Of a DNA stretch of 64,000 bases, positions 11,126 to 21,152 are shown piece after piece (positions within the stretch are counted from its first letter, which is position 1; each line of letters starts with the position of its first letter). Under the pieces are notes generated by a model. That model was not told the DNA's origin. It searched no databases and saw only the letters and a list, made by a program, of their open reading frames with translations. The stretch spans positions 496,001-560,000 of the forward strand of contig NW_019028995.1 in NCBI RefSeq assembly GCF_002105155.1. The letters run 5' to 3'. The DNA comes from Lobosporangium transversale (taxonomy: Eukaryota; Mortierellomycota; Mortierellomycetes; Mortierellales; Mortierellaceae). A program made the translations under genes and the position numbers.

Positions 11126-12854
11126 AGGGATCCTTTGGAGTGAAGTGAACTAGTCTAACCCTCCTTTTAGATGATTTTTTTTGGGGGGGGGAACTTTATG
11201 GAAAAGAGAGGGTCGGGTAAAAAGGAAAATTTTGATATGAAGAGGAGAGAAAAAAAAAGATGTAATTTTTATTATTTAATATTTTTAGCATTCTTGAAAA
11301 TGAGATTACGCAGTGTATATCACGTGGATACCAGCACAGAAGAGACATTTTCTTGAGAGGAACCAATATGGTACATGTACTCGAATCAGAAATTAAGTGT
11401 GCTCAACATGATGCTTAACCCATTTTATACTCATCAGGCATTATGATTATGGCTTGATGAACAAAAAAAAAAGCATTTCAGGAACTAATGCCATGCGTAG
11501 TTGTGAATATACACCATGGTATATACAATATGATACATGTATTCAGCATACATATACCTTTATATACATGTACATCATATGCGTCTGTTAATTGTTTGGG
11601 AAAAAGGGGGGTGAAAGACTGTCTCATCATTGTTATTAAAAATGTAATAAATTTTTGGGTCACAGAGCATTAATTGCAATGTTTTGTTTTTATCCTTACC
11701 TTTCGACTCTTCAGAGGTCGGCGAGACAAGTGCTCAACACATCATGTTCAATTTCAGTATTGAAAAACAATTATTTACAGTGATGGTAGAGGTAATTAAG
11801 AAATAATGGACTTGGACAAAGGAAAAAGTGTATAGTATTAATGAACCCTGTGTTGACGGCAATAGTCAACTACAACTCATATTACAATGAAAGCGAAAAC
11901 AGTAGTGAGGTATCTTCTTGAAAGCTATACAAAGCGTTGGTTAAATAGATTGTGAATGAGTCGAATGTAGATCAAGTATAATGCAAAATAGATATTTACA
12001 TCCGTCTATTGGACAACTCAATGGGCTTTAAAAAGATATAATAGTTTATTTGTTTTGCCACCGTTTTCCAATATTTGTGTAAGCTGTTAAGTCAAACCCT
12101 TCGGACCGTTGCACATTAATGAAAAGGAGAGACTGCGCCTCCCTTAGGGCCTGGACCATGGCTCGAAATAAAAAAAGAGAGAGACTTCTGGTCTTGTACT
12201 TGCATGCAGCAAAGTGCATTTTCATGAGCAATTAGACCAATGTCTGTGCAAGTGGACATTTGTTTATACAGAAACAGCAGTTGGTGGCATGGCATGTTTG
12301 AAGTTTTACCATCTCTACTTTCCAGAAAAATATGTGACAGGGACAAAGGAAGTTTTTTTATAGTTATTTACATCTGCGCCCAACTGGGACGTTGGAAGAG
12401 GGAAGTAAATCAAAAAAAAAAAAAAAAAACTTCTTTCTTTCACTCTTCATTCCTTTTCTCCCTTCTCTTACTCCCTCCATCCTTCCACCCTTTTACCACT
12501 ATCACACCCATCCCTTGCAATTGACATTGCACCTTTCTTCCCTTCTCTTCTTCACCTTCTTTCCTTCTCCTTTCAACCTTTCATGTCAACACTTTGCTAC
12601 GTTTAAAAACTGGGTGACTATATGTCATCATCAACATCATTTTTCTTTCTTTTTTTTTTACGATTTTCTATATTTTTCTACGTTTCCATTAGAATATCTT
12701 TATCTAGCCTCGTGGCACTCTAATGTCCTTCAGCGGATTCATTTTCTCGCAATCTTTATTCTAATTTACTCGCTCATTCATTCACCCATTCATTCACGAC
12801 AGCATCTCCTTTTTATTCATTTCTTCCTTATTCACCAAACACATTCCAATAATA
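11126..12854. other. 1.7-kb intergenic region between divergent genes
   Basis: AT-rich, with purine-rich stretches near 11170-11250 and repeated TATACATG-like words at 11520-11580. From about 12410 to 12850 the plus strand is strongly CT-rich, with an A-run at 12411-12429; this matches the pyrimidine-rich leaders seen before other genes here and is probably promoter and 5' leader of the Kre9-like gene. No gene seen. Confidence 0.55.
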
Positions 12855-14378
12855 ATGAAGCTGCATCATCCCATTATATTGTTCAGTCTCAGCTTGACGG
12901 CTGCACTCACATTCCTTACTGGAGTTTCCTCGACAGCCTATCGTTCTACGGCCGTTGCAGCGGCTCATAATCGCCAACACAGACAGCACCATTCTGAGCA
13001 ATTTGCACCCATCGCACGCAAAAGAGCACTTAGTACAAAAAGATCCTCTCCTTCGACCCCAATTGCAAAGTCGCTTAGAAAGCGTGCTTCCGAGAAAAGC
13101 ACAGAGTTATCTTCCTCGTCCTCTTCCTCGATACCCAATACACCCTTATTGCTCTTACCAGACTCGCATTCAGTCTGGCAGACTGGCTCTTATCAAACTG
13201 TTCGATGGTCCCGCAAGTATATCAAAAGTCTACCCGACGACACAACTGTCGACATCGTTCTCATGGACGCAAGAACAAACCGCAAGATCCACTCGCTCAA
13301 ACGGTTTATTCCATTCAAGCGAGGTTCTGCACAAGTTAGGGTGCCTGTCAGCTTGCCCGAAGGAGTATCGTTTGTTTTAATTTTGGAGTTGTATCGTGGT
13401 CGGAGTCAAGAGCAGGTCACGGGCACAATCACTGCTTCGTCTGCTTCATTACCTCCTTATGAAGGTCAGCAGCAGCGGAACGAAACTCCGTCACTAGAAA
13501 ATATCTCAGCTAAGAGTGCTAGTTATGGTCGATCAATGTCTAATATATCGGGTGATGCATTCTCAACAGTGGTGCGGAGATCAGACATCAGCATTTCTTC
13601 TAGAGCGCGAAGAAAGGCTAGAGGTGTAGCAGATCCAAAGGATGTGGCGGAAAATGTCAATGATAGGGCTCACGCACGTGATATGAGGTCAGGCACTGCA
13701 GGCTCGCATCATGACATTAATGACGATGATTATTATATTGGCGCAAATGCAGAGCATGGATACCAATTTTTACCAGAGGAAATGAGAGAAGAATACCCCA
13801 ACACAGTTCGTCCACTTGATCTAGAGCATACATTTGGATTGCACCAGAAGGTTTACACACTGACACCATATACCCTTGAATGGAAGATCCCTGCACGTGT
13901 CGTAGAGCTGATGGAATACACACGCCAGGCACAGATGTTAGCCAGTGCAGGAAGCAAGATCAATCAGGGTCAGCCGTCATCTCAACAGCAACTTCCTTCG
14001 ATCACTCTTAAATCAACATTTTTGGCCAAGGTGATGGTTGAGCTGGTATTGGACCAGACATTGGAAACAATCTCTGTATTGGCAAGGGACATTCCTGCAG
14101 AGACCATGTTTCAGTACCTTAGTATTCAGGATCGCGTTCCGCCGGCGTTCTATCGTCTCCGTGTACGTATGGTGGTTGTTGAGGTCAAAGTGGACGACTC
14201 CAAGATTCCGGCTCTGGGACAATATAGAGGATCTGATATGTACATGGTTTTACCTTCTGGACGTTCAGGCAGTAACAGGCTTGGTATGGAAGGATGGGAG
14301 TTCCCAAATGGTGGAAAGGTCATTGACCGATATGAGGCTGTTACGCGAAGATTCTGGATTTCACAAGGTGCGCTTTAA
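12855..14378 (+). CDS. Secreted Kre9/Knh1-like cell-wall glucan-assembly protein
   Basis: Single exon of 507 codons. The N-terminus is a clear signal peptide (LFSLSLTAALTFLTGVSSTA), followed by a basic and Ser-rich region with dibasic sites (RKR, TKR, RKR). A domain at about residues 98-180 has the pattern seen in Kre9/Knh1 N-terminal repeats: LLLLPDSHSVWQTGSYQTV, then RWS, then regular beta-strands ending FVLILELYRG. The middle is low complexity and acidic. The C-terminal third (about 310-507) is well structured, with no membrane segment or GPI signal visible. Known family role: secretory-pathway or wall proteins required for beta-1,6-glucan assembly. Domain similarity is recognised by eye, so the family call is moderate, but secretion is well supported. 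Confidence 0.7.
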   Translation: MKLHHPIILFSLSLTAALTFLTGVSSTAYRSTAVAAAHNRQHRQHHSEQFAPIARKRALSTKRSSPSTPIAKSLRKRASEKSTELSSSSSSSIPNTPLLLLPDSHSVWQTGSYQTVRWSRKYIKSLPDDTTVDIVLMDARTNRKIHSLKRFIPFKRGSAQVRVPVSLPEGVSFVLILELYRGRSQEQVTGTITASSASLPPYEGQQQRNETPSLENISAKSASYGRSMSNISGDAFSTVVRRSDISISSRARRKARGVADPKDVAENVNDRAHARDMRSGTAGSHHDINDDDYYIGANAEHGYQFLPEEMREEYPNTVRPLDLEHTFGLHQKVYTLTPYTLEWKIPARVVELMEYTRQAQMLASAGSKINQGQPSSQQQLPSITLKSTFLAKVMVELVLDQTLETISVLARDIPAETMFQYLSIQDRVPPAFYRLRVRMVVVEVKVDDSKIPALGQYRGSDMYMVLPSGRSGSNRLGMEGWEFPNGGKVIDRYEAVTRRFWISQGAL

Positions 14379-15081
14379 GAGCTAAACGTACCTTTTCAAA
14401 ACTAAAGTCTGTATATAAATATCATAACTTGCCAACAATTACTCGGAAACAAAAAATCAAAAAAAAAAGAAAATAAAGTATAGCCCGTTCCATTTGTCGC
14501 GATCCCTTATATTTTTTGAATACTCTTAAATGTATTGGCAGCCAATTGACTCGCTTGTTATTGCAAGTGGTGTGACTGGTCATTAAAATTAATTTCAGTT
14601 TATTTTGTAGTCATAGGCGGGTCCGCCTCACCTAGAAACTACCGAGTATAAAAGCCAAAGAAACTTCCTTCTTAATAAAGTCTTCAGTTTTCCCCACATG
14701 TCTTATTCTTCATCCGCAGTTCATCTTGCCATTTATCTTTTTCCCCTTTTCACAACAAGCATTTGTCTTCCGGTAACTCAGTTTGTGAGCTCACCTATAA
14801 AGCTCCCATCTTTTGACATTCTATGGTGCTGTTTGTAGTCAAGGTTATTTGACTCTATTTTCTCTTGTTAATCTTGTTGACACCCTTTGTCCTGCCTTTT
14901 ACTGCTTGTGTCTATCTTCCTGTCCCTTAAGCGAAGATATACCTATTTTTTACAACAATACCACCAAACCAATTCATTATAGATTAAGACATGTGGGGTC
15001 TATATGTTGTCTAAATAGTCCTCCCCATCAAAAAACATCATCTAGACCAAGCATAGAAATAAAGAGATTAGTCAAGAAAGC
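14379..15081. other. Intergenic region with a promoter-like segment next to the mobile element
   Basis: A TATAAAAG box at 14647-14654 is followed by a CT-rich leader and an ATG at 14698. That ATG would encode a 25-residue signal-peptide-like sequence, ending at a good donor (14773, GTAACT). I could not find a continuing exon before the inverted repeat at 15082. It may be the truncated front of a gene interrupted by the element, or a chance promoter. Confidence 0.35.
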
Positions 15082-15151
15082 ACTGTCAAGCTAATACTTA
15101 CAACTTTTTCAAGACGAAGGCCTTTCCCGACCTAGTCATGTTTGTAGTAGC
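15082..15151 (+). repeat. Left terminal inverted repeat of the FEN1-Fanzor element
   Basis: Pairs with the reverse complement of 20420-20477. The outer arm is at 15082-15099 and the inner arm at 15111-15151; the roughly 12 bases between them (about 15099-15110) are absent from the right copy. Confidence 0.85.
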
Positions 15152-16473
15152 TCATGAAAAATTTTAGACAGACAAGTAGTAACCAGGGAGCAGAAGTGAG
15201 AATAGGATGTGGATTCACACATCACATCCATGGGGCATTTATCCAAATTTGTATCAAAATAAAACTGCAAGTTTGTCTCGGGCACCACACCATGGGGCAT
15301 AGAGCTGTTAGTATGTCTGTATTATAAATTTTCATGTAACACGTGTACTGTGAAATATGCAACTGATCATATCCTATTGTTGTTGCCGGCTTGGTGTCTT
15401 TCCTCCCAATCTATCAGTGAGCATCGGTGCAACGCATATAAGGCACACAGGCTGTTGACGAGCCTACTTCTCACCTTCACCGTTTGACGCAGGTCAGGGT
15501 TGTGACGGTCTAGCGAACAAAACGTAAGGGCATTAACAATACCAGGATCGCATTAGACGGTAGTTGTGGTATTTGCAAATGAGCATCGCCCTGGCTCATG
15601 GAATATGAGTCCAACGTTTTCAAGAAGTTTGGGGCCCCTCTTCCAGCTTATGTTTGCGTAGTCTTCATCTATCAGGCCTTCACCGGCTGCCTTTAAAACA
15701 CGCCGTGTTAAGGAATCCTTGAGAAAGTTTCAATTCCTGGCTGAGATCTTCTTCATCTACGTTAGATTGCTGCTGTCTCTTCGTCTGGACTGTGTCATAG
15801 GCAAGTGGATTCAGAACAAGGCCACTGGTAATATCGTTCCTTTGAGTTTGAACCGAGTTATACCTTTGTCTTGTGCCTGTAGGGGTACCTTGTCTCGATA
15901 GCCATGAAACATGCGATCTCCTTCAATGTCACAAAGAGAGCCTGTATCTAGACTTCTTTTGTTCCCTGTACACATTCAAACACTGCAGTCTTGGAAGGAT
16001 TGTCGAGAGGATGTCAGTTAGGACGTGTTCAGACAGATACACATACCGAGGGGGGACGTAAGGAAGTCTGTTTTTTTTATTTCTTGTTGATTGTCATGGC
16101 GAAGGCTTGATTTGGTAAATGTAGATGATTGGAGAAGAGCTGTAAACAATACTCGAAATCCAAAAAGTTAAAACCTGTCGCTGAGAATCTTATTGTTTCG
16201 AGTTGTTCCAAATTCATCAGCCTTTTGTTTCGTTCTCTTTCATACACCTATAAATACGTCCTGCCTCCTTCTCTTTTTCCCTCTCTCTCTCTCTCATTTT
16301 ACAACGACATTGCTTTCGCGCTCTCACCCGTACTCTTACACCCTCATCCCCTCACAGATCATAACTTTTTGCTTTCTTAAAGGTAAACTATCTCTACTCT
16401 AACAACTTCAGCTTCAATCTTTAGCCGCTTAAACCAACATTGCTTGCACTGTTTTACACTATACTTTCTCTAG
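15152..16473. promoter_or_regulatory. 5' region of the FEN1-Fanzor gene, with TATA box and probable leader intron
   Basis: This 1.3 kb inside the element has no gene I can recognise. TATAAATA at 16249-16256 is followed by a CT-rich leader with a (CT)n run near 16282-16296. A good donor at 16383 (AAAG|GTAAAC) and an acceptor at 16472-16473 (TTTCTCTAG) would remove a 91-bp leader intron ending immediately before the ATG at 16474. Confidence 0.5.
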
Positions 16474-19400
16474 ATGGGTATTAAAGGACTCTATTCATAC
16501 CTTTCAAGGAGAGACCTGCCACCAAAGGAGATTGATGTACATGAGCTTGCTGCTGAACCCCATTCATCTTTTGAGCTGGATCTGCTTGGCACTTTCCACA
16601 GCGATATACATAATATCATCCTAAGGAGATTCAGCTGGCAGAGTTCTTTCACTGCCTGCGGCCATGCTATGGCTAGTATCATTCGAAAGATCTTTGGTCC
16701 TCTTGCCACAGTGACGATACACATTGATGGGCCTCGCTGCGAAGAAAAAACGCGTGCCTATAGGGACCGAGATGCTAAGCGTACAGCAGCGGATGCAAAA
16801 CTCGATACGCTCATAGCCAACATGGAAACCAAGTCCAATGAAGGCAAATGGGAATCTCGAAGCCATATGATTGCCATTAAAAAGAATCTTCGACAGCTCT
16901 TCACATTCAGTCATAACGAGAAGAGGGAGCTCGCGGCGCCATTCGGTCGATACAATAACTTTGTGATTTGCCATTGTAGAAATGAGGCTGATGTGTGTAT
17001 TGCCGCCAAATGTACACCAACCAGTATCGCTGTGTCTGGGGACTCTGACCTTCTCATCTATCCTTCTATAAAAAGAGTTCTTCGTCCAATCCCTCGTCGC
17101 CATCACATGTTTGCACTCTATGAGAAACAAGAGGTCCTGCAGGCCCTTGGGTTTTCAAGGAACAGTCAACTCCTGGTCTATGGCATTATATCCGATAACG
17201 ATTACACCCCAAATATCCCAACCTTTGGTCTTGCTACAAATGCTGAGATTATCTCCGCGCTCACTGACACTGATGCCGAAAAGTTGACGGTATCATATGT
17301 TCGTGAGGTCCATGCCCGTAGCCGTCGAACTCCTGCAGAAGGCCAGTTTGACCATTCAATTAATGTTTTCTTTGGTGGGATCCAAACCCAGGCCTCGCAG
17401 CAACCAACCGCTGAAAGATTCCTTCATTACCATGATAGAATGAGGACTGCGATATCTGCTAGGTACCAGAATAAAAATAATCAACCTCAACCCAGGTAAG
17501 CTCCTTCAAATGAACATTTTCCAAAGCATATACAAAAAAAAAAAAAAAAAAAAAAAGTCATCTAACCCTTGACATTGTTGTTCCTAATTAGATTCTATAT
17601 CCCTAAACGCGCAAAGCCGAATCGCTATCGGCCTGTTTTCCCTACCCAGAAAAAGGAACTTTCCCCTAAGAAATATGACCTGACCAACTGCAAACAACAC
17701 GACCGTCCCGTCAGCTCCAGCCGTCAAAGAAAGTCCCCCAAAAAAAAGGAAAAGGAAAAAAAAGAGGATGACAAAGAAGAGGAGGTTAAGGAGGAAAAGA
17801 AGAAAAAAAAGAAGAACAAAGGGAAGGCCAAGTATATCAGAAAGACTGATAAGACCAGGAAAGTGAAGGAGGCTACTGCCGAGGACCGACGGTTGAAGAG
17901 GGCCCACCCCACTGTTGCATTAACTCTGGGCACGTTAAAGACATGTGTAGTTGCCAAGCTGGACTCTACTTCCGATCCCAATCTCAATCCCGAGCAACTT
18001 GCTGCAACAATCCAAGGGCTCATTCAATCATTTATTAAAATGTTGAATGAGGCACGGATTCGAGCTTTCTGGGCCTGCGCCTTGTGGATCGATAACCTGC
18101 TTACCACTGGGCCATCCAATCCAGCTGATCTCCCACAACTCCTAGATGAAGTTCTTGATAGCAGGAACTTTATTTACGGCCTTGCTGCGTTGTTGTATCA
18201 CGGAGTGATGAGTCCATTATCTAGGTATAGCAGGGAAGTGAAGAAAAAAGGCGAAGGGAACGTAGCCAAGCCGTCCCAGCTCAAAGCATACGAAAACTTC
18301 TATGCAAAGGCAGGGCTTGGTCCTTTAAACCAGATCTATCCCGATTTGGTGATCAGCAGGTCGTCTCGGATGGTCATGGTCCCTGTTCAAGCAGCGCTAA
18401 GGTCTCACTATCGGAATGCGCAGGTAAATATAATATTATAATATTTTGAGGTTATCTTATAATATGTTTATAGAAATGTTCCTAATCATTTCTTCAATAT
18501 AATGTCTAGTTTGACATAGATATTCCAGGCGATGGAAGAAGTTCCATCCAATTCTTTTTTGAGCAAAATGCAACTGCCAAAAAATATCTGGATTTCCCTA
18601 CGTCTGCTTTCTCGCCTCGGTCTCTTTGCCTAACGGAAGCCTGTCTCCTGGATATATTATGGTCTAACCCAACAGTTCGAGAGGAAATAGCCCAATTGTT
18701 AGAACTAAACATGAGTACCAAGGGGGCTGCAGAGGACAAGATCCTTAACCACAAGGGGATATTGTTGCAGGAGCTGTTTTCCTTGAAAGGATACAAGGAC
18801 GTTGGACTGCAATCTGATGATGGTCCTAGAAGGAAACTACGGACATCGTTCTTTACAAACGGCCTTACCCTAACACTTCTTGCCTATGACACATCGAAGC
18901 AAAAAAGAGGTAGAGGTTCGCAAGCTGCCCAACCTTCGGATACTCAAAGATCTTAAGCGGTCCAGGCTTCTTCAAGTGCTCAGCAGGGATCCTCGTCTTC
19001 AGGCCATGGTGCAGGTGATGGTGGTGATGATGGAGACGACGACGGAAATGAAGATGACGATATCTTGCTGGGCATCAGCGATATTGACTTGCTGGAAGTT
19101 GATGAACCATTCTTAGATGGCGAAGAGGGAGAAGAAGCAGCTGAAGAAGGTACATCGAGCACAAATCCACTGTTCCCGGTGAGTCCCAGTCCCCGGCGTG
19201 AGATCAACTGGAAGCAGAGATCCTGTCTCCTCGAGAATGTAGAAGTTAAATATGACACCCAGGCAGCATGCCCTCCCCCCGAAAGTACCATTATCATTGG
19301 GATCGATCCAGGCGAGAGGTACTCGATGACAATTGCAAAGTTGGATCCAAGGAAACCTAACGAACGTGAGATCCTCCGGATTTCTAGAGCGTACCTTTAC

Positions 19401-20410
19401 AAACCATCCAAGAAGTTTCAGGGCGAGCTAGAGAGGCGAAAGCTTAGAAGAGGAATTACAGAGATTGAAAGCAATATTCCGTCATTCTCAAGGCCTACTT
19501 TAACACAGTATTTCGCTTATATGAGCTTGCCGCTAAATCAAGCTCCATCAAGTACTGGAGGTAGTTTCTCTGGTAGTGGAGTTGAGGCCAGTAGTAGCAG
19601 TGGATCTGGGACCAGTGACGACAATAGGGAGACTATATATAGGGCGCTTGTCGATTTCTATAATGACGGGTGGTTTGTTCGGAATAGCTGGGATATTAGA
19701 AAAGCACAGAACGGATGCGTTGATTATGTGATCAAGGCAATTCTGAAGCTTGCGGGCGGAAGCAATGGAAGAAGAAGAGATGCCAATACGAATGCGGTGA
19801 TCTGTATTGGACTAGGATCATTCAAGACAAACCGAGGACAAGTATCGAAGCATGGGATATTGATGAAGAAGCTTGTTGAAAAGGTAAAAAAAAAAAAAAA
19901 AAAAAAAAAAATTCCCTTGATCAATGACATTTAATTTTTGAGTCTTTTTTTAACGAGTATTAAATCTGGCTCGAACAGGCAAAATCTCTAGACTACCCCA
20001 TTGTAGGTTGTCATGAATACTATACATCTGCCAAGTGTCCACGGCCTCACTGTGACAGTATATTGGAGAATGTTCCTTTTCGATCCAAGTACTGTCGAAA
20101 TTGTAAAGCATACTTTGATCGAGATGCTGTTGGTGCTGAGAACATCGCAAGGGTCTGTGAGTCGCAGATAAGAGAGCAAAAACGACCTGCAAAATATATG
20201 CCGCCGGACGGAGGAACTCAAGGCCAAGCTTCTAGCGGTAGTGGCGGCGGTGGAGGTAGTGGTGGCAGTGGTGGCAGTGGTGGTAGTAGTAGCAGACCCA
20301 CAAAAAGAAAATTTTCAGATGAAGGAGGAGGAGTAGAGGGATCAAGACCACCGAAAGGACCTTTGCTGGGTCCAGGAGGAGGGGGAGAGACAAGCCGGCA
20401 ACAACAGTAG
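16474..20410 (+). CDS. FEN1/XPG-type nuclease fused to a Fanzor (TnpB-like) RuvC nuclease
   Basis: Exons 16474-17495, 17592-18423, 18510-18909, 18958-19883 and 19979-20410 give 1203 residues. The N-terminus MGIKGLYSYL matches the FEN1 start. Acidic positions align with FEN1 metal ligands: D36 (LDLLG), D85 (HIDGPR), E171/D173 (NEADVC), D190/D192 (SGDSDLL), D241/D243 (SDNDYTPN). A Lys-rich segment (about 391-431) looks like a nuclear-localisation or RNA-binding region. A middle helical region and an acidic linker follow. The C-terminus is TnpB/Fanzor-like: RuvC-I D868 in IIIGIDPGER, a strand AVICIGLGSFKTN at the RuvC-II position without the canonical Glu (as in Fanzors), and a zinc ribbon of CX4C (C1080, C1085) plus CX2C (C1099, C1102). 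RuvC-III is FDRDAVGAENIARV. A Gly/Ser tail with a basic TKRKF motif ends the protein. Exons 3 and 4 join over a 48-nt intron; without it an in-frame TAA (18954-18956) interrupts the gene. Fanzors are known RNA-guided DNA nucleases; the fusion and its activity are inference. Confidence 0.85.
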
Positions 20411-20419
20411 GACACAATC

Positions 20420-20477
20420 TACTACAAACATGACTAGGTCCAGAAAGGCCTTCGTCTTAAAGTATTGGCTTGATAGT
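20420..20477 (-). repeat. Right terminal inverted repeat of the FEN1-Fanzor element
   Basis: Reverse complement of the left repeat at 15082-15151. It begins only ten bases after the stop codon of the nuclease gene, so the 3' UTR must run into or through the repeat. Confidence 0.85.
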
Positions 20478-21152
20478 ACTTTTTTTTCTTGGTTAATTTA
20501 TTTATTTATTTCTGTGTTCTAATACATTTCTTCTTTTTACAATAGATGGAATGTCTCGTTTTTTAATGGGACGGACTATATATATTGTATAGATTACTAT
20601 TTCTGATCACATATTGTAATAAAGAAGAGTATGACTTTCAAAGCATCTTGGCATACAGAGAGCATTTTGACTAGCTGTGGCTGTGAAGAGCATTTGCGTT
20701 AGTATTTACGTAGTCTTTCCTCGTCTCTTGCCACAAATTCCTGACTCAAAGCATACAACTATTAAGCTTAGGTTCAAACCCACTAGTCAACTGGCCTCAA
20801 AGGATACGGAAGACGTGCTCATCATTCGAATTTTGTAGCCTTGGAATTATAAGAGGATCGAATCTCTTTTTCTCAGAAGGTGCATCCGATGTTTTTTCTA
20901 AAAGGGAAAAACCAATGGGATTACTTCCTTGTAACTCATTCACGTCCGCTACCTCTCTGATATTCATCATAATTAGCCAAGCCCACAGCGGGCGTAACTA
21001 TCCATCAGGTCAAGTACAAACGGATAAATAAATAAATAATAAAAAAAAGAAAAGCTGTACACACTCGCAACACTGTCAGTCAATACTCCTGGAGAGAGGA
21101 GCTGCGGCCAGGACCGTCGTTTTCATCTGTATTTGTCGCATATTCTTTTCAA
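20478..21152. other. Intergenic region before the acetyl-CoA transporter
   Basis: T-rich just after the element, then mixed sequence with an AATAAA-rich patch near 21022-21040. No gene seen. Promoter elements of the transporter gene are not distinctive. Confidence 0.5.

Larger units (their letters stand above)
15082..20477 (+). mobile_element. TIR-bounded element carrying a FEN1-Fanzor fusion gene
   Basis: The sequence at 15082-15151 is repeated in inverted orientation at 20420-20477. The core arm (aagacgaaggcctttc, two variable bases, then gacctagtcatgtttgtag) matches over about 41 bp with two mismatches. An outer arm (actRtcaagcYaatactt) also matches; the left copy has about 12 extra bases between the two arms. 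Between the arms, 5.4 kb apart, I find one gene only and no DDE, rolling-circle, reverse-transcriptase or recombinase motif. The element therefore looks non-autonomous. No clear target-site duplication is visible. Fanzor genes are known passengers of several eukaryotic transposon types, which fits. Confidence 0.8.

Noticed and set aside
19724-19930. Minus-strand frame rich in Phe opposite the Fanzor exon
   Set aside because: It is the antisense reading of the A-run in the last intron and of the RuvC-coding exon.
20740-20800. tRNA B-box-like word (GGTTCAAACCC)
   Set aside because: No matching A box or cloverleaf stems could be formed around it.
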